From an uncultured Clostridia bacterium (GTDB taxonomy: Bacteria > Bacillota > Clostridia > Oscillospirales > Ruminococcaceae), in the NCBI GenBank assembly GCA_945876755.1, contig CAMCPM010000007.1, forward strand, positions 1 through 64,000: 64,000 bases of DNA, read 5' to 3'. The translations under genes were made by a program, and so were the position numbers. Under the pieces are notes generated by a model. It ran no database searches. It saw nothing but the letters and a program-made list of their open reading frames with translations, and was not told where the DNA came from. Of this stretch, positions 34,878 to 43,571 are shown piece after piece (within the stretch, counting starts at the first letter, position 1; every line of letters starts with the position of its first letter).

Positions 34878-35755
34878 CAAGACCACTCCTTTTTCGGCGC
34901 ATTTACATAGTATACCATGATCTCGTCAAGAGTAGTATTATCCAGCACAAGTCCCGAGTATTTCCTGCGGCAGAGAGCCTTGTCCGAAACCATCACCTCT
35001 GCGCCGAAGTCTGTCAGACGGGCGCTGACATAATCCTCTTTATCGATATTTTTATAATCGGATTTTGTACATTTTATAACGCCGTGATTTTCCAGTATAT
35101 CGTCCTTATAGCCGCTGATAAGCAGCCTGCCCTTGTCAATAAAGGTAACGCTGTCGGCAACCTTTTCGAGGTCGCTGGTAATATGCGAGGACATTAAAAT
35201 GCTGTTGTTTTCGTCCTGAAGATATTCAAGGAAGATATCCAGTATCTCGCTGCGGACAACCGGGTCAAGACCGGTAGTAGCTTCGTCCATAATAAGCAGC
35301 CTTGCATTATGTGAAAGCGCCGCCGCGATCTGAAGCTTCATTTTCATACCCTTTGAGAACTTGCCGAAGGGCTTTTTTTCGGGCAGACAGAACCGTTCAA
35401 GATACTCCTTGAATTTTGCATTATCCCAGTTTTTATAAATACCGCCCATGATTATTTCAAGCTGCTTTGCGCTGAGACTGTCGTGAAAAGGAAGCTCGTC
35501 AAATACCGCAGAGATGTTTTCCTTTACCTCGTATTCATGCTCGATATGGTCCATACCGAAAATATTGATATTTCCTCCGTCCGACTTTATAATGTTGAGT
35601 ATAGCCTTGATAGTGGTGGTCTTGCCCGAACCGTTCTGACCGATAAAGCCCATTATGCTGCCTTTGGGTACATTAAAGCTCACATTGTCAAGCGTGAAGC
35701 CGTCGTACCTTTTTGTAAGACCGCTTATCTCGATAGCGTTTTCGTAGTCATTCAT
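34877..35755 (-). CDS. ABC transporter ATPase
   Basis: About 292 residues. Walker A GQNGSGKTT (about 39-47), signature FSKGMKMKLQIAAAL, Walker B RLLIMDEATTGLD, switch His in MSSHI. The signature is KGMK-type, usual for ABC-2 exporters under GntR control. The ATG at 35755 follows GGAGG and overlaps the GntR gene by eight bases. It drives the two permeases downstream. Confidence 0.93.
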   Translation of the reverse strand: MNDYENAIEISGLTKRYDGFTLDNVSFNVPKGSIMGFIGQNGSGKTTTIKAILNIIKSDGGNINIFGMDHIEHEYEVKENISAVFDELPFHDSLSAKQLEIIMGGIYKNWDNAKFKEYLERFCLPEKKPFGKFSKGMKMKLQIAAALSHNARLLIMDEATTGLDPVVRSEILDIFLEYLQDENNSILMSSHITSDLEKVADSVTFIDKGRLLISGYKDDILENHGVIKCTKSDYKNIDKEDYVSARLTDFGAEVMVSDKALCRRKYSGLVLDNTTLDEIMVYYVNAPKKEWS

Positions 35756-36131
35756 TACCGTTACCTCCATAGATGATCTCGATAAAATCCTTCATTTCCT
35801 CAAGCGACATACCGCAGAGCCGAGCTTTTTCGCAAGCCTGCTCCAGCAGAGCCTCGGTCTGACGCATATTCTCCTCCCGTAAAAGCTCGGCATTCTGCCC
35901 CTTGACAAAGCTTCCCTTGCCTGTATAGGACTCAATAAAACCGTCCCGTTCAAGCTCCTCATAGGCTCGCTTTGTAGTGATAACGCTGATGCGAAGCTCC
36001 ATCGCCAGAGTGCGCATTGAAGGCAGAGCGTCCCCTGCTTTTAAAGCGCCGTTCATTATCATGTTCTTTATCTGGGAGGAAATCTGCTGATAAATAGGCT
36101 CATTTGATGAATTGCTGATTATAATATCCAT
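35748..36131 (-). CDS. GntR-family (YtrA-type) transcriptional repressor
   Basis: About 127 residues: an N-terminal winged helix (PIYQQISSQIKNMIMNGALKAGDALPSMRTLA and RAYEELERDGFI, quoted here in parts) with only a short helical tail, as in the YtrA subfamily that controls ABC exporter operons. The ATG at 36131 is six bases after AAGGAG. A 10-bp palindrome overlies its own -10 box, so autorepression of the whole five-gene operon is likely. Confidence 0.9.
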   Translation of the reverse strand: MDIIISNSSNEPIYQQISSQIKNMIMNGALKAGDALPSMRTLAMELRISVITTKRAYEELERDGFIESYTGKGSFVKGQNAELLREENMRQTEALLEQACEKARLCGMSLEEMKDFIEIIYGGNGNE

Positions 36132-36143
36132 ATGGTACTCCTT

Positions 36144-36168
36144 AATGTATATATACAATATATACATT
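36144..36168. promoter_or_regulatory. Operator of the GntR/ABC operon
   Basis: AATGTATATA, five bases, TATATACATT: a perfect 10-bp inverted repeat that begins inside the -10 box and extends over the transcription start. Binding of the GntR dimer here would block RNA polymerase. Confidence 0.75.
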
Positions 36169-36194
36169 ATACCAACCTATATTTAATTTGTCAA
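36166..36194 (-). promoter_or_regulatory. Consensus promoter of the GntR/ABC operon
   Basis: On the minus strand a perfect TTGACA and TATAAT 17 bp apart, 35 bases before the GntR start. A strong promoter under a tight operator is typical of an inducible exporter. Confidence 0.85.
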
Positions 36195-36302
36195 GGGGGG
36201 CGTGAAAATTTTTCTAAAAAAACAAAACATATATAAAGCAGGATATTATAAAGAAAAAAACTTTAACGTTAAATTAAAATTTAGCGGCGAGCAAAACAAA
36301 CG

Positions 36303-36341
36303 CAAAGCCGCTTCTGACACACAGTATCAAAAGCGGCTTTG
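36303..36341 (-). terminator. Terminator after the DUF1385 gene
   Basis: CAAAGCCGCTT pairs with AAGCGGCTTTG (11 bp), followed on the minus strand by CGTTTGTTTTG. It resembles the stem at 1664-1700 (AAGCCGCTT core). Confidence 0.75.
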
Positions 36342-36387
36342 TAATACATTTAATTTTCATCGGCTCATGCAGGAAAATCTCCTGTCC

Positions 36388-37347
36388 TTACCATTTGTCC
36401 TCTTCGCTTTCATCGGGAAGACAAGGCGTAAGCGCAGCAATAGCGACCTCAATCTGCTTGTCGGTAGGCTCCTTTGTAGTTATCCTCTGAAGCCAGAGTC
36501 CCGGCGCCGAGATTATTTTTGTAAAAATGTTGTCATACCGTCCCGCAAGCTTTATAATTTCATATGCCACCGAAGCCTCCGGAATAAGACAAAGCATCTG
36601 CACCCCGAAGCGTATCCACATATTTTCACGGGGAAGAAAAATTCCCACAACAAAGCTAATGATAAGAACGATAAGAATAAAGCTTGTTCCGCATCTGGGA
36701 TGAAAACGGCTGTGCTTTCTGACGTTTTCAACAGTAAGCTCCTCCTGCGCCTCATAGCAGGCAATAGACTTGTGTTCCGCACCGTGGTACATAAAGGTAG
36801 TCTTGATGCTTCCCATAAAGGATATCGCATACATATATCCCACCAGCAGGAACAATCTCACAAATCCCTCAATAACGGGACGAGCACTTTCCGCCGCACC
36901 CAGCTTCTCGATAAGGTCAGCAACAAGGATAGGACCACCCTTAAAAACGATAAGCGAAAAAGCCAGCGCAATAACTACCGAAATTATCATTATAACATTC
37001 ACAAGCTTGTCGCCGAATTTGTCGGTAAGCCACTGCTCGAACTTGCTCAGTTCTTCCTCTTCATCATCCTCGGTTATCTGCTTTTCGGCGGATTTCATAG
37101 TACAGCGTATACCCTCTGCAAGACTTGCAACAAAATTTATACATCCGCGGATAAACGGCGCTTTTCTGTACCAGGGCGCATTTTTGCCGTTTCTGACCTC
37201 CCACTTTTCGACATCGATATTACCGTCGGGAAGCCTGCAAGCCATTGCCGCAGTATTTATACCTCGCATATAAACGCCCTCAATAAGCGCCTGTCCGCCA
37301 ATTTTCGATTTAAAACATTCTTTTTTGCATTCCTTAGCCTCGTTCAT
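36388..37347 (-). CDS. DUF1385 family membrane protein
   Basis: 319 residues. Family blocks are intact: GGQALIEGVYMRG at the N-terminus, YHGAEHKSI in the middle and HPRCGTSF later, with four to five membrane helices between. Function is not established; the invariant His, Glu and Cys suggest metal binding. The ATG has only a distant AAAGGAG site (37379-37385) with a 7-bp hairpin (37358-37375) between it and the start. Last gene of the operon with the two-component system upstream. Confidence 0.88.
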   Translation of the reverse strand: MNEAKECKKECFKSKIGGQALIEGVYMRGINTAAMACRLPDGNIDVEKWEVRNGKNAPWYRKAPFIRGCINFVASLAEGIRCTMKSAEKQITEDDEEEELSKFEQWLTDKFGDKLVNVIMIISVVIALAFSLIVFKGGPILVADLIEKLGAAESARPVIEGFVRLFLLVGYMYAISFMGSIKTTFMYHGAEHKSIACYEAQEELTVENVRKHSRFHPRCGTSFILIVLIISFVVGIFLPRENMWIRFGVQMLCLIPEASVAYEIIKLAGRYDNIFTKIISAPGLWLQRITTKEPTDKQIEVAIAALTPCLPDESEEDKW

Positions 37348-37393
37348 TTTTATGACTGTTTTCCCTCAGGAAAACCTGCTCCTTTCAAAATAT

Positions 37394-38797
37394 TTATTTT
37401 TGTACAGGCAAAATTATTGTTACGGTCGTACCCACACCCTGTTCGCTGGCAATATCCAGCCTGCCGCCGTGCATAGCAATTATCTCGTCCGCAACCGCAA
37501 GCCCGATACCGCTTCCGCGGCGTGTGTGATTCGCCTTGTAGAATTTCGTCTTTATTTTGGGAAGATCCTGCGCACTTATTCCGCAGCCCGTGTCGGATAC
37601 GTCTATTTTTATGTGGTCGCTGTCCGCCATAGAAGCCTGAATTGAAACCAGACCGCCCCTGTCGGAATATTTAATCGCATTGTCGATAACATTGATGAAA
37701 ACCTGCCGTATGCGGTTTTTGTCGCCGAACACAAAGGGCAGCATATCAGGCTCATCATAAATAACGTCAATGCCCTCCTTGTGAGCCTTTTCAGTGTAGA
37801 TAAGAACTGCGTCCCCAAGCTCCGCAAGAACGTCCATAGTCGCCTTGTTCAGCGTAAACCGTCCGTTCTGCATACGGGAAAAGTCCAGCAGCTCCTCCAC
37901 CATCTCGGAAAGCCTCTCACTCTCACTGCCGATGACCCTCATACCCTTTGCAACGGTCTCAGCGTCGTCGGGCATACTTCCGATAGTTTCCGCCCAGCCC
38001 TTTATAGCGGTAAGGGGCGTTCTCAGCTCATGAGAAACGCTTGAAATGAACTCATTTTTCATAGATTCCGAAAGAGCAAGCTCGCTTGCCATATGGTTTA
38101 CGATATCGCAAAGCTCGCCTATCTCGTCGTCGTTTTTCTTGGTAATTCTCACCGAGAAATCTCCCATAGCATACCGCCTTGCGGTAGAACCTATCTGCCG
38201 CACGGGGATAACGATGGATTTTATAAAGTAAAGTCCCGAAATAAACATAAGTACAAGTATTGTAATGCAGACCGCCGCCAGAGCAATGGTTATGGTTGAA
38301 ATATGCCTGTTTACCCGTTCAAGTGAGGAAACCATTCTTATGGCAGTGTAGCCTGCGTCGTTGGCAGGAAGCATTACGCATACCGCCATTATCTTTTCTC
38401 CGCCTGCCATTTTGCCTGTGTAATAACCGCTTGTACCGTTTGCGGAAGCCTCAGTGTAATCCGCCATTTCGTCAAGCTTTTCTTCGGGAACAAATCCGGA
38501 CGAAGTAAGCCCCACGTTACCCTTGCCGCTAATGACCATAAGCTCGGTCTTGTCCTTTTCGGACCAGTTTTCCACCAAAGAGCGCACCTCAGCGGAAAAG
38601 CTTGTGGCAGGGTCGTTGTATGAGCGCTGAAGAATACTCGATACCATGTTCATGCGTGAGGTAAGATACTGCCTTGCAGAACCGTAATAATAGCTTCTGA
38701 CAAAAACCGTGCCGCCGATAACAATAGCGAAAAGCATAACGGAAATAACGCCCAGATTGTTTACAAGCCAACGCCTTGTAATATTCGATTTTCTCAC
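37394..38797 (-). CDS. Sensor histidine kinase
   Basis: 467 residues. Two membrane helices (about 15-35 and 165-190) flank an extracellular sensor of about 130 residues; HAMP (about 190-240), HisKA with SSVSHELRTPLTAIKG (about 255), HATPase with NVIDNAIKYS, DTGCGIS and GSGIGLA. Starts GTG, seven bases after GGAGG. It pairs with the OmpR-type regulator upstream. The neighbouring secreted lipoprotein may relate to its signal, by context only. Confidence 0.92.
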   Translation of the reverse strand: MRKSNITRRWLVNNLGVISVMLFAIVIGGTVFVRSYYYGSARQYLTSRMNMVSSILQRSYNDPATSFSAEVRSLVENWSEKDKTELMVISGKGNVGLTSSGFVPEEKLDEMADYTEASANGTSGYYTGKMAGGEKIMAVCVMLPANDAGYTAIRMVSSLERVNRHISTITIALAAVCITILVLMFISGLYFIKSIVIPVRQIGSTARRYAMGDFSVRITKKNDDEIGELCDIVNHMASELALSESMKNEFISSVSHELRTPLTAIKGWAETIGSMPDDAETVAKGMRVIGSESERLSEMVEELLDFSRMQNGRFTLNKATMDVLAELGDAVLIYTEKAHKEGIDVIYDEPDMLPFVFGDKNRIRQVFINVIDNAIKYSDRGGLVSIQASMADSDHIKIDVSDTGCGISAQDLPKIKTKFYKANHTRRGSGIGLAVADEIIAMHGGRLDIASEQGVGTTVTIILPVQK

Positions 38798-38829
38798 AGG
38801 CGCACCTCCTCAGCGTTTTGTCTTGATAC

Positions 38830-39543
38830 TTACTCTTCTCCGCCCTTAACGGACCATTTATAACCAAATCCCCATATGGTGGAAATGTACTTAGGATTTG
38901 AAGGCTCGTCCTCTATCTTCATTCTGATGCGGCGGATGTTAACATCAACTATCTTGTCGTCGCCGTAGTAATTCTCGCCCCATATGTGAGTAAGAATAGA
39001 GCTTCTGTCCAGCGCCGTGTCCTGATTGTTCATAAAGTATTCCATTATCTGATATTCCACCTGCGTAAGGTCGATAGGCACACCATTTTTCGCAACAGTC
39101 CTGCTTTTCAGATTAAGCACAAAGGGACCTGATTCAATAGTAGAAGCCGTGTCCTCCTCACGAACAACGCTCATGCTTACTCTGCGGTAAATAGCGTCTA
39201 TTCTCGCCGTAAGCTCGGAGGGCGAAAAGGGCTTTGTTATGTAGTCGTCAGCGCCCAGCATAAGACCGCTTACCTTGTCCATTTCCTGAGTCTTTGCGGA
39301 AAGCATGATAATGCCGATAGTGCTGCTTCTTTTGCGTAACGCCTTGCAGACCTGAAAACCGTCGATGCCGGGCATCATAATGTCAAGAAGTGCAATGTCG
39401 AAATCGCCGTGTTCACGGTCAAAGACCTTGAGAGCCTCCTCGCCGCAGTTAACGTCCACAACGTCATAGCCTGCACGTTTAAGATTAATAACGACGAAAT
39501 CGCGGATAACGTCTTCGTCCTCGCAAACAAGTATACGTTTCAT
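38830..39543 (-). CDS. OmpR-family response regulator
   Basis: 237 residues. Receiver (1-120) with EDED, LLDIMMPG (phospho-acceptor Asp), the switch Ser in MLSAK and the Lys in TKPF; C-terminal winged helix (about 140-232) with DIRR-type recognition helix VDVNIRRIRMKI. Partner of the kinase 32 bases downstream. AAAGGA precedes the ATG. Confidence 0.94.
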   Translation of the reverse strand: MKRILVCEDEDVIRDFVVINLKRAGYDVVDVNCGEEALKVFDREHGDFDIALLDIMMPGIDGFQVCKALRKRSSTIGIIMLSAKTQEMDKVSGLMLGADDYITKPFSPSELTARIDAIYRRVSMSVVREEDTASTIESGPFVLNLKSRTVAKNGVPIDLTQVEYQIMEYFMNNQDTALDRSSILTHIWGENYYGDDKIVDVNIRRIRMKIEDEPSNPKYISTIWGFGYKWSVKGGEE

Positions 39544-39564
39544 AAAACTACCATCCTTTCCGAA

Positions 39565-40887
39565 TCATGCCATAAGGTAAAAGCTGTTGCTTATTTCCGT
39601 ACCGGTAAGAATAAGCGGCTCGTCATAAATGTCGGGACATTTTACAAGATAATTCATTTTGTTATTGCTTTTCAGTATCATATAGCCGTCCTCAAGCAGC
39701 GCAGGAGTCTCCTCCTCAGAAGCGACCGCTATCCTCAGCAGCTCAGTAGTGCTGTTTTCAAGGTCGATCCTGAACTTGCAGAAAACAATTTCTCCGGTAC
39801 CGCTGTCCCGTTTTGCGGTAACAACACCGTCCCAGCGGCTGGGCAGGATAAAGCAGTACCCCTCGCCGATATTGTAAAAGCTTGAATATTTTTTCACAAT
39901 GCTGTAATTGTCAAGAATGTTCCAGTCGGTGCTGTAAAGCTTCCCTGCCGTGTCCGTCTCGGTATGTCCGGGAAAAAGCGACAAAGTGGGTATCTCAATT
40001 ACGCCGTCAAGGTCGATGTCCGTGCAGGGATAGCCGGTCGGACGCCTTGTTTTTTCGATAAGACCCGCTTCGCCCATATAAAGCGGGTTTCTCAGCTGGC
40101 CGTTTACCGAATAGATTATCTCCGTGGTAAGCTGACCGCCAGAAAGTCCATCGATAAAAATTGCAGGAGTGTCCTTTCCCACATACCCCGACGCAATGTT
40201 GACAAAATCCGTGGAAGCTTCGTTCAGAGCAACGCTTCCGACCTCGGCAGCAGCACCGGTCTCAGGGTCGGCTGAGACTTCGCATACCGAAGCTTTTTTC
40301 AGCTGACCGCCGGGACGTATCAGCATCAGCTTGTTTGTACCGTCCCGTTCCGGGTCTGAAATAAACATCGTGCTGTAGCTGTCCGAGTATTCCGATATGA
40401 GCCTGCCGCTTTCATAGCTGTATATCTGAACGCTTTTCTCGCCCGAAAGCATCGAATAGCCGATAATAACGCTTGTTTTTCCGCTTCCGCCCAGCTCCGA
40501 AAACAGGACTCTGTCTATACCCGTACCTGCTCCGGCATGGTCGTAAACGCTTGTCCATTTTCCGCCGCGGCGGTCAATAATGTTTATGCGGACGTTTCCT
40601 TCGCCCTCAGTCTCGCCTGCTTTCTCGTAAAAAACGATAGCCTCACTGTCAGGCTCACCGTCAATGTCCGCAAAAACGAAAGCGGAGCGGTAATCTCCCG
40701 AACGTGGATAACGAAGCTTCACATCATTTCCCACAGATTTAACAAGCGCGTCAAAGACTACGTTCTGTTCCTCCGAAAGCTTCGGCGGAGAAAGCAGCGT
40801 GTCGATAGAGCCGCCGAAAGCGCAGCCCGAAAGCATTGCCGCAGCAGCAAGCAAAGCTGCGGTCTTTTTGAATTTATTCTGCGGCAA
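39565..40887 (-). CDS. Putative secreted lipoprotein in a two-component operon
   Basis: About 440 residues. Signal peptide with lipobox LSGC (cut before Cys near residue 22). The body has repeated Asp-rich beta hairpins (FVFADIDGEPDSEAIVFY, CTDIDLDGVIEI, DPERDGTNKL) like VCBS/FG-GAP calcium-binding propellers. I use a TTG start at 40887, seven bases after AAAGGAG, since the longer frame lacks a site and would put a basic stretch before the signal peptide. It may monitor the envelope for the kinase downstream, by inference. Confidence 0.7.
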   Translation of the reverse strand: MPQNKFKKTAALLAAAAMLSGCAFGGSIDTLLSPPKLSEEQNVVFDALVKSVGNDVKLRYPRSGDYRSAFVFADIDGEPDSEAIVFYEKAGETEGEGNVRINIIDRRGGKWTSVYDHAGAGTGIDRVLFSELGGSGKTSVIIGYSMLSGEKSVQIYSYESGRLISEYSDSYSTMFISDPERDGTNKLMLIRPGGQLKKASVCEVSADPETGAAAEVGSVALNEASTDFVNIASGYVGKDTPAIFIDGLSGGQLTTEIIYSVNGQLRNPLYMGEAGLIEKTRRPTGYPCTDIDLDGVIEIPTLSLFPGHTETDTAGKLYSTDWNILDNYSIVKKYSSFYNIGEGYCFILPSRWDGVVTAKRDSGTGEIVFCKFRIDLENSTTELLRIAVASEEETPALLEDGYMILKSNNKMNYLVKCPDIYDEPLILTGTEISNSFYLMA

Positions 40888-40979
40888 ACGCTTCACTCCT
40901 TTAAAAAACAAGCGCCGACAAGGAAGAGCTTCCGTCATTCAGTACGGCACTCTCCTGTACGGCGCCCCTTATGATATTT

Positions 40980-41999
40980 TTATTCGTCCTCAATGGACTG
41001 CATATTTCTAACCGCAAGAGTAGTCTTGTTCCAACGGCGCTTGCCGGTAAGATTAAGCTTAGGCATAACTCTGTAAACATAGGTGCTCCAGAATACAGCC
41101 ACAATAGAAATAGTCAGAACAGCAATACCGATATCCGAAGTTTCAGGCGAACCCATTCCTTCACGGGTCTCATAGTCGAGAGCAAAATACATAATGAATC
41201 TCGGGATAACCGAAACTGCCGCAAAGATAGAAGCCGCATATCCGAAGATACACATCCAGAAGCGGGTGTTTTTCTTTTCAAAGCCTGCAAAGAACCTTGC
41301 CGCAAAGATAAAGAATACCGATGAAGTCATAGCAGTGAGCATAATGTAGACCTTTTCGGTATAAACGCCCACAAGCTGATTTTCCGAGAACATCTCAAAA
41401 ATCTGAAGAAGCTTCCATATGGGGAAGAACATCAGAAAAACGCAGTTGCCCTTGGAAAAGCCTTCACCCTTCATAATATTTGCGCCGGAAGAAACAAAAG
41501 TGATTATCGTTATAATAGCGCAGACATAAACGAACCATCTCAGAACGGGAATGCCCGCAAAAGCAAATACGGGATTTTCCTCGGTAGAGATCTCCATATT
41601 TTTTCTTACCACCGAAGAAAGCTCCATAAAAATGTCAAAAATGAAAAGGAACGCCGCAATGAACATAACAGCGCCCGTCTGCGGAGCGATTTTCTTGTTA
41701 AGACGATCTGCACGCAAACGCATAGGGTTGATAAGAATACAGGATTTAATCGCCTTGTCTCTTGACTGACCGAATATCATCGTCAGGAAAATAAGCGCAA
41801 AACCGATAATAAGCACAAACACGGTATAATTCTTTGCAGGTGACGGGTCAATATATTTACCCGTTGCAAAGTTCATATTTGTTGCAAGCTGAACAGTTCT
41901 CGCCGCAACAGCCGCAATAAGTGTGAGTGCATAAGCCGCCAGAGAGACTTTCTTGTCAAGCTTTACCTTTGAAGCTTTATAAGGTTTCTTTTCTTTCAT
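40980..41999 (-). CDS. Multi-pass membrane protein of unknown function
   Basis: 339 residues with about eight hydrophobic helices and a basic C-terminal tail (KLNLTGKRRWNK). I do not recognise a family. It lies upstream of the lipoprotein and two-component genes, separated by a 92-base gap without an evident terminator, and so may be their first operon member. Cytosolic loops are Lys/Arg-rich. Confidence 0.7.
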   Translation of the reverse strand: MKEKKPYKASKVKLDKKVSLAAYALTLIAAVAARTVQLATNMNFATGKYIDPSPAKNYTVFVLIIGFALIFLTMIFGQSRDKAIKSCILINPMRLRADRLNKKIAPQTGAVMFIAAFLFIFDIFMELSSVVRKNMEISTEENPVFAFAGIPVLRWFVYVCAIITIITFVSSGANIMKGEGFSKGNCVFLMFFPIWKLLQIFEMFSENQLVGVYTEKVYIMLTAMTSSVFFIFAARFFAGFEKKNTRFWMCIFGYAASIFAAVSVIPRFIMYFALDYETREGMGSPETSDIGIAVLTISIVAVFWSTYVYRVMPKLNLTGKRRWNKTTLAVRNMQSIEDE

Positions 42000-42077
42000 G
42001 TCGCTTTCCCCTTATTAAAATATTACCGAAAACTCGGCTTGATTTACACTGAATCATACTGCCGTATGCCTTAAATA

Positions 42078-43436
42078 TCAGCGGTTCTCTATCGGAACGT
42101 ATCTGCGTCTCTTGGCAATGGCTTTATATGCAGGACGAATTATCCTCTTGCCCGTCAGAAGCTCCTCAATACGGTGAGCCGACCAGCCGGCAATTCTTGA
42201 AACTGCAAACAGCGGAGTATTAAGCTCCACGGGAATTTTAAGCATTCTGTACACAAGACCCGAATAAAGGTCCACATTTGCGCACATAGTCTTTGTGTTG
42301 CCCTTCACATTTGCAAATACCTCGGGAGTAAGCCTCTCCACTGCGTCCAGAAGCATGAATTCCTTTTCAAATTCCGTGCCCTTGGCAAGCTTCATAGCAT
42401 TCTCTTTAAGAATGACCGCTCTCGGGTCTGAAAGCGTATAGACCGCATGACCCATACCGTATATAAGCCCCGTGCCGTCTCCGGCCTCGCAGCGGATGAC
42501 CTTTGCAAGATAGTCCGCAACCTGTCCGTCATCGCTCCAGTCGGAAATATTCTCCTTGAACTCCTCCAGCTGACGGATGACCTTGAAGTTAGCGCCGCCG
42601 TGCCTGTGACCTTTAAGGGAACCTATAGCTCCTGCATAAGCGGAGTAAGCGTCCGTACCTGCCGAAGTAAGAGTGCGGCAGGTAAATGTAGAGTTGTTTC
42701 CTCCGCCGTGTTCCGCATGGATAATAAGCATAAGGTCAAGCAGCTGCGCCTCTTCGGGAGTGTAAACTCTGTCGGGACGAAGCGTTGAAAGAACGCTTTC
42801 CGCAGTACCCTCGCCCGGCGTAAGCGGATGCATATAAAGGCTCTCGTGGTCAAATACCCTGCGCTTTATCTGATAAGCGTCTACCATTGCGGACGGCAGT
42901 CTCGCAATAATGGAAACCGCCCTCAGAAGCTCCATTTCAAGGCTCTGGTCCTCAGGGTTTTCCTCGTAGGAATAAAGCGCAAGAACGGAACGAGCCATCT
43001 TGTTCATTATATTCCGCGAAGGGGCTTTAAATATCATATCCTCCGAAAATCCGGGAGGAAGCTCTCTGAAGCGGAACAGCATCTCATTAAAATCATCAAG
43101 CTGCTTTTTTGTAGGAAGCTGACCGAAAAGGAGAAGATAAGCTGTTTCCTCATATCCGAACCTGCCCCTCCCGGTAGTGTTCGCAACGATATCGTTAATG
43201 CTGTATCCTCTGTAAATAAGCTCGCCCTCAACGGGTTCGCGTTCGCCTTCGTTAACAATGTATCCGTGAACATTGCATATGTTTGTTATACCTGCCATAA
43301 CGCCGCTGCCGTCGCTGTTTCGCAGACCGCGTTTCACCTGATATTTTTCATATAGTTCGGGAGCAATCTTGTTATTTTTTACAAATTCCTCGCATAAGCT
43401 TTTAAAGACATTCCTGTCGTAGTCAATGTTGTTCAT
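42078..43436 (-). CDS. gltA: Citrate synthase
   Basis: About 452 residues; condenses acetyl-CoA and oxaloacetate to citrate. Key segments: HAEHGGGNNSTFTCRTLTS (substrate His), SLKGHRHGGAN, YGMGHAVYTLSDPR (second catalytic His), and the closing Arg-containing WSAHRIEE. The catalytic Asp is not assigned. Longer at the N-terminus than the standard enzyme, like the clostridial type with a leading domain (MNNIDYDRNVFKSLCEEF). The ATG at 43436 is chosen. With fumarase alpha nearby this hints at a partial TCA route to glutamate. Confidence 0.93.
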   Translation of the reverse strand: MNNIDYDRNVFKSLCEEFVKNNKIAPELYEKYQVKRGLRNSDGSGVMAGITNICNVHGYIVNEGEREPVEGELIYRGYSINDIVANTTGRGRFGYEETAYLLLFGQLPTKKQLDDFNEMLFRFRELPPGFSEDMIFKAPSRNIMNKMARSVLALYSYEENPEDQSLEMELLRAVSIIARLPSAMVDAYQIKRRVFDHESLYMHPLTPGEGTAESVLSTLRPDRVYTPEEAQLLDLMLIIHAEHGGGNNSTFTCRTLTSAGTDAYSAYAGAIGSLKGHRHGGANFKVIRQLEEFKENISDWSDDGQVADYLAKVIRCEAGDGTGLIYGMGHAVYTLSDPRAVILKENAMKLAKGTEFEKEFMLLDAVERLTPEVFANVKGNTKTMCANVDLYSGLVYRMLKIPVELNTPLFAVSRIAGWSAHRIEELLTGKRIIRPAYKAIAKRRRYVPIENR

Positions 43437-43493
43437 AATATTATGCACTCCTTTCCCGAAAATTATCTGATTTTCAAATTAATATACACTTCT

Positions 43494-43522
43494 ATTTTAC
43501 AACACCATTAAAGAGTTGTCAA
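43494..43522 (-). promoter_or_regulatory. Promoter of citrate synthase
   Basis: On the minus strand TTGACA and TAAAAT are 17 bp apart, about 60 bases before the start. It lies in the 135-base gap shared with the divergent spoIID; I could not identify a sporulation-sigma promoter for the latter with confidence. Confidence 0.8.
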
Positions 43523-43571
43523 GAAGTTTATTCTATTAATATGTAAAATTCCGAAACGGAGGACTGCCCCA

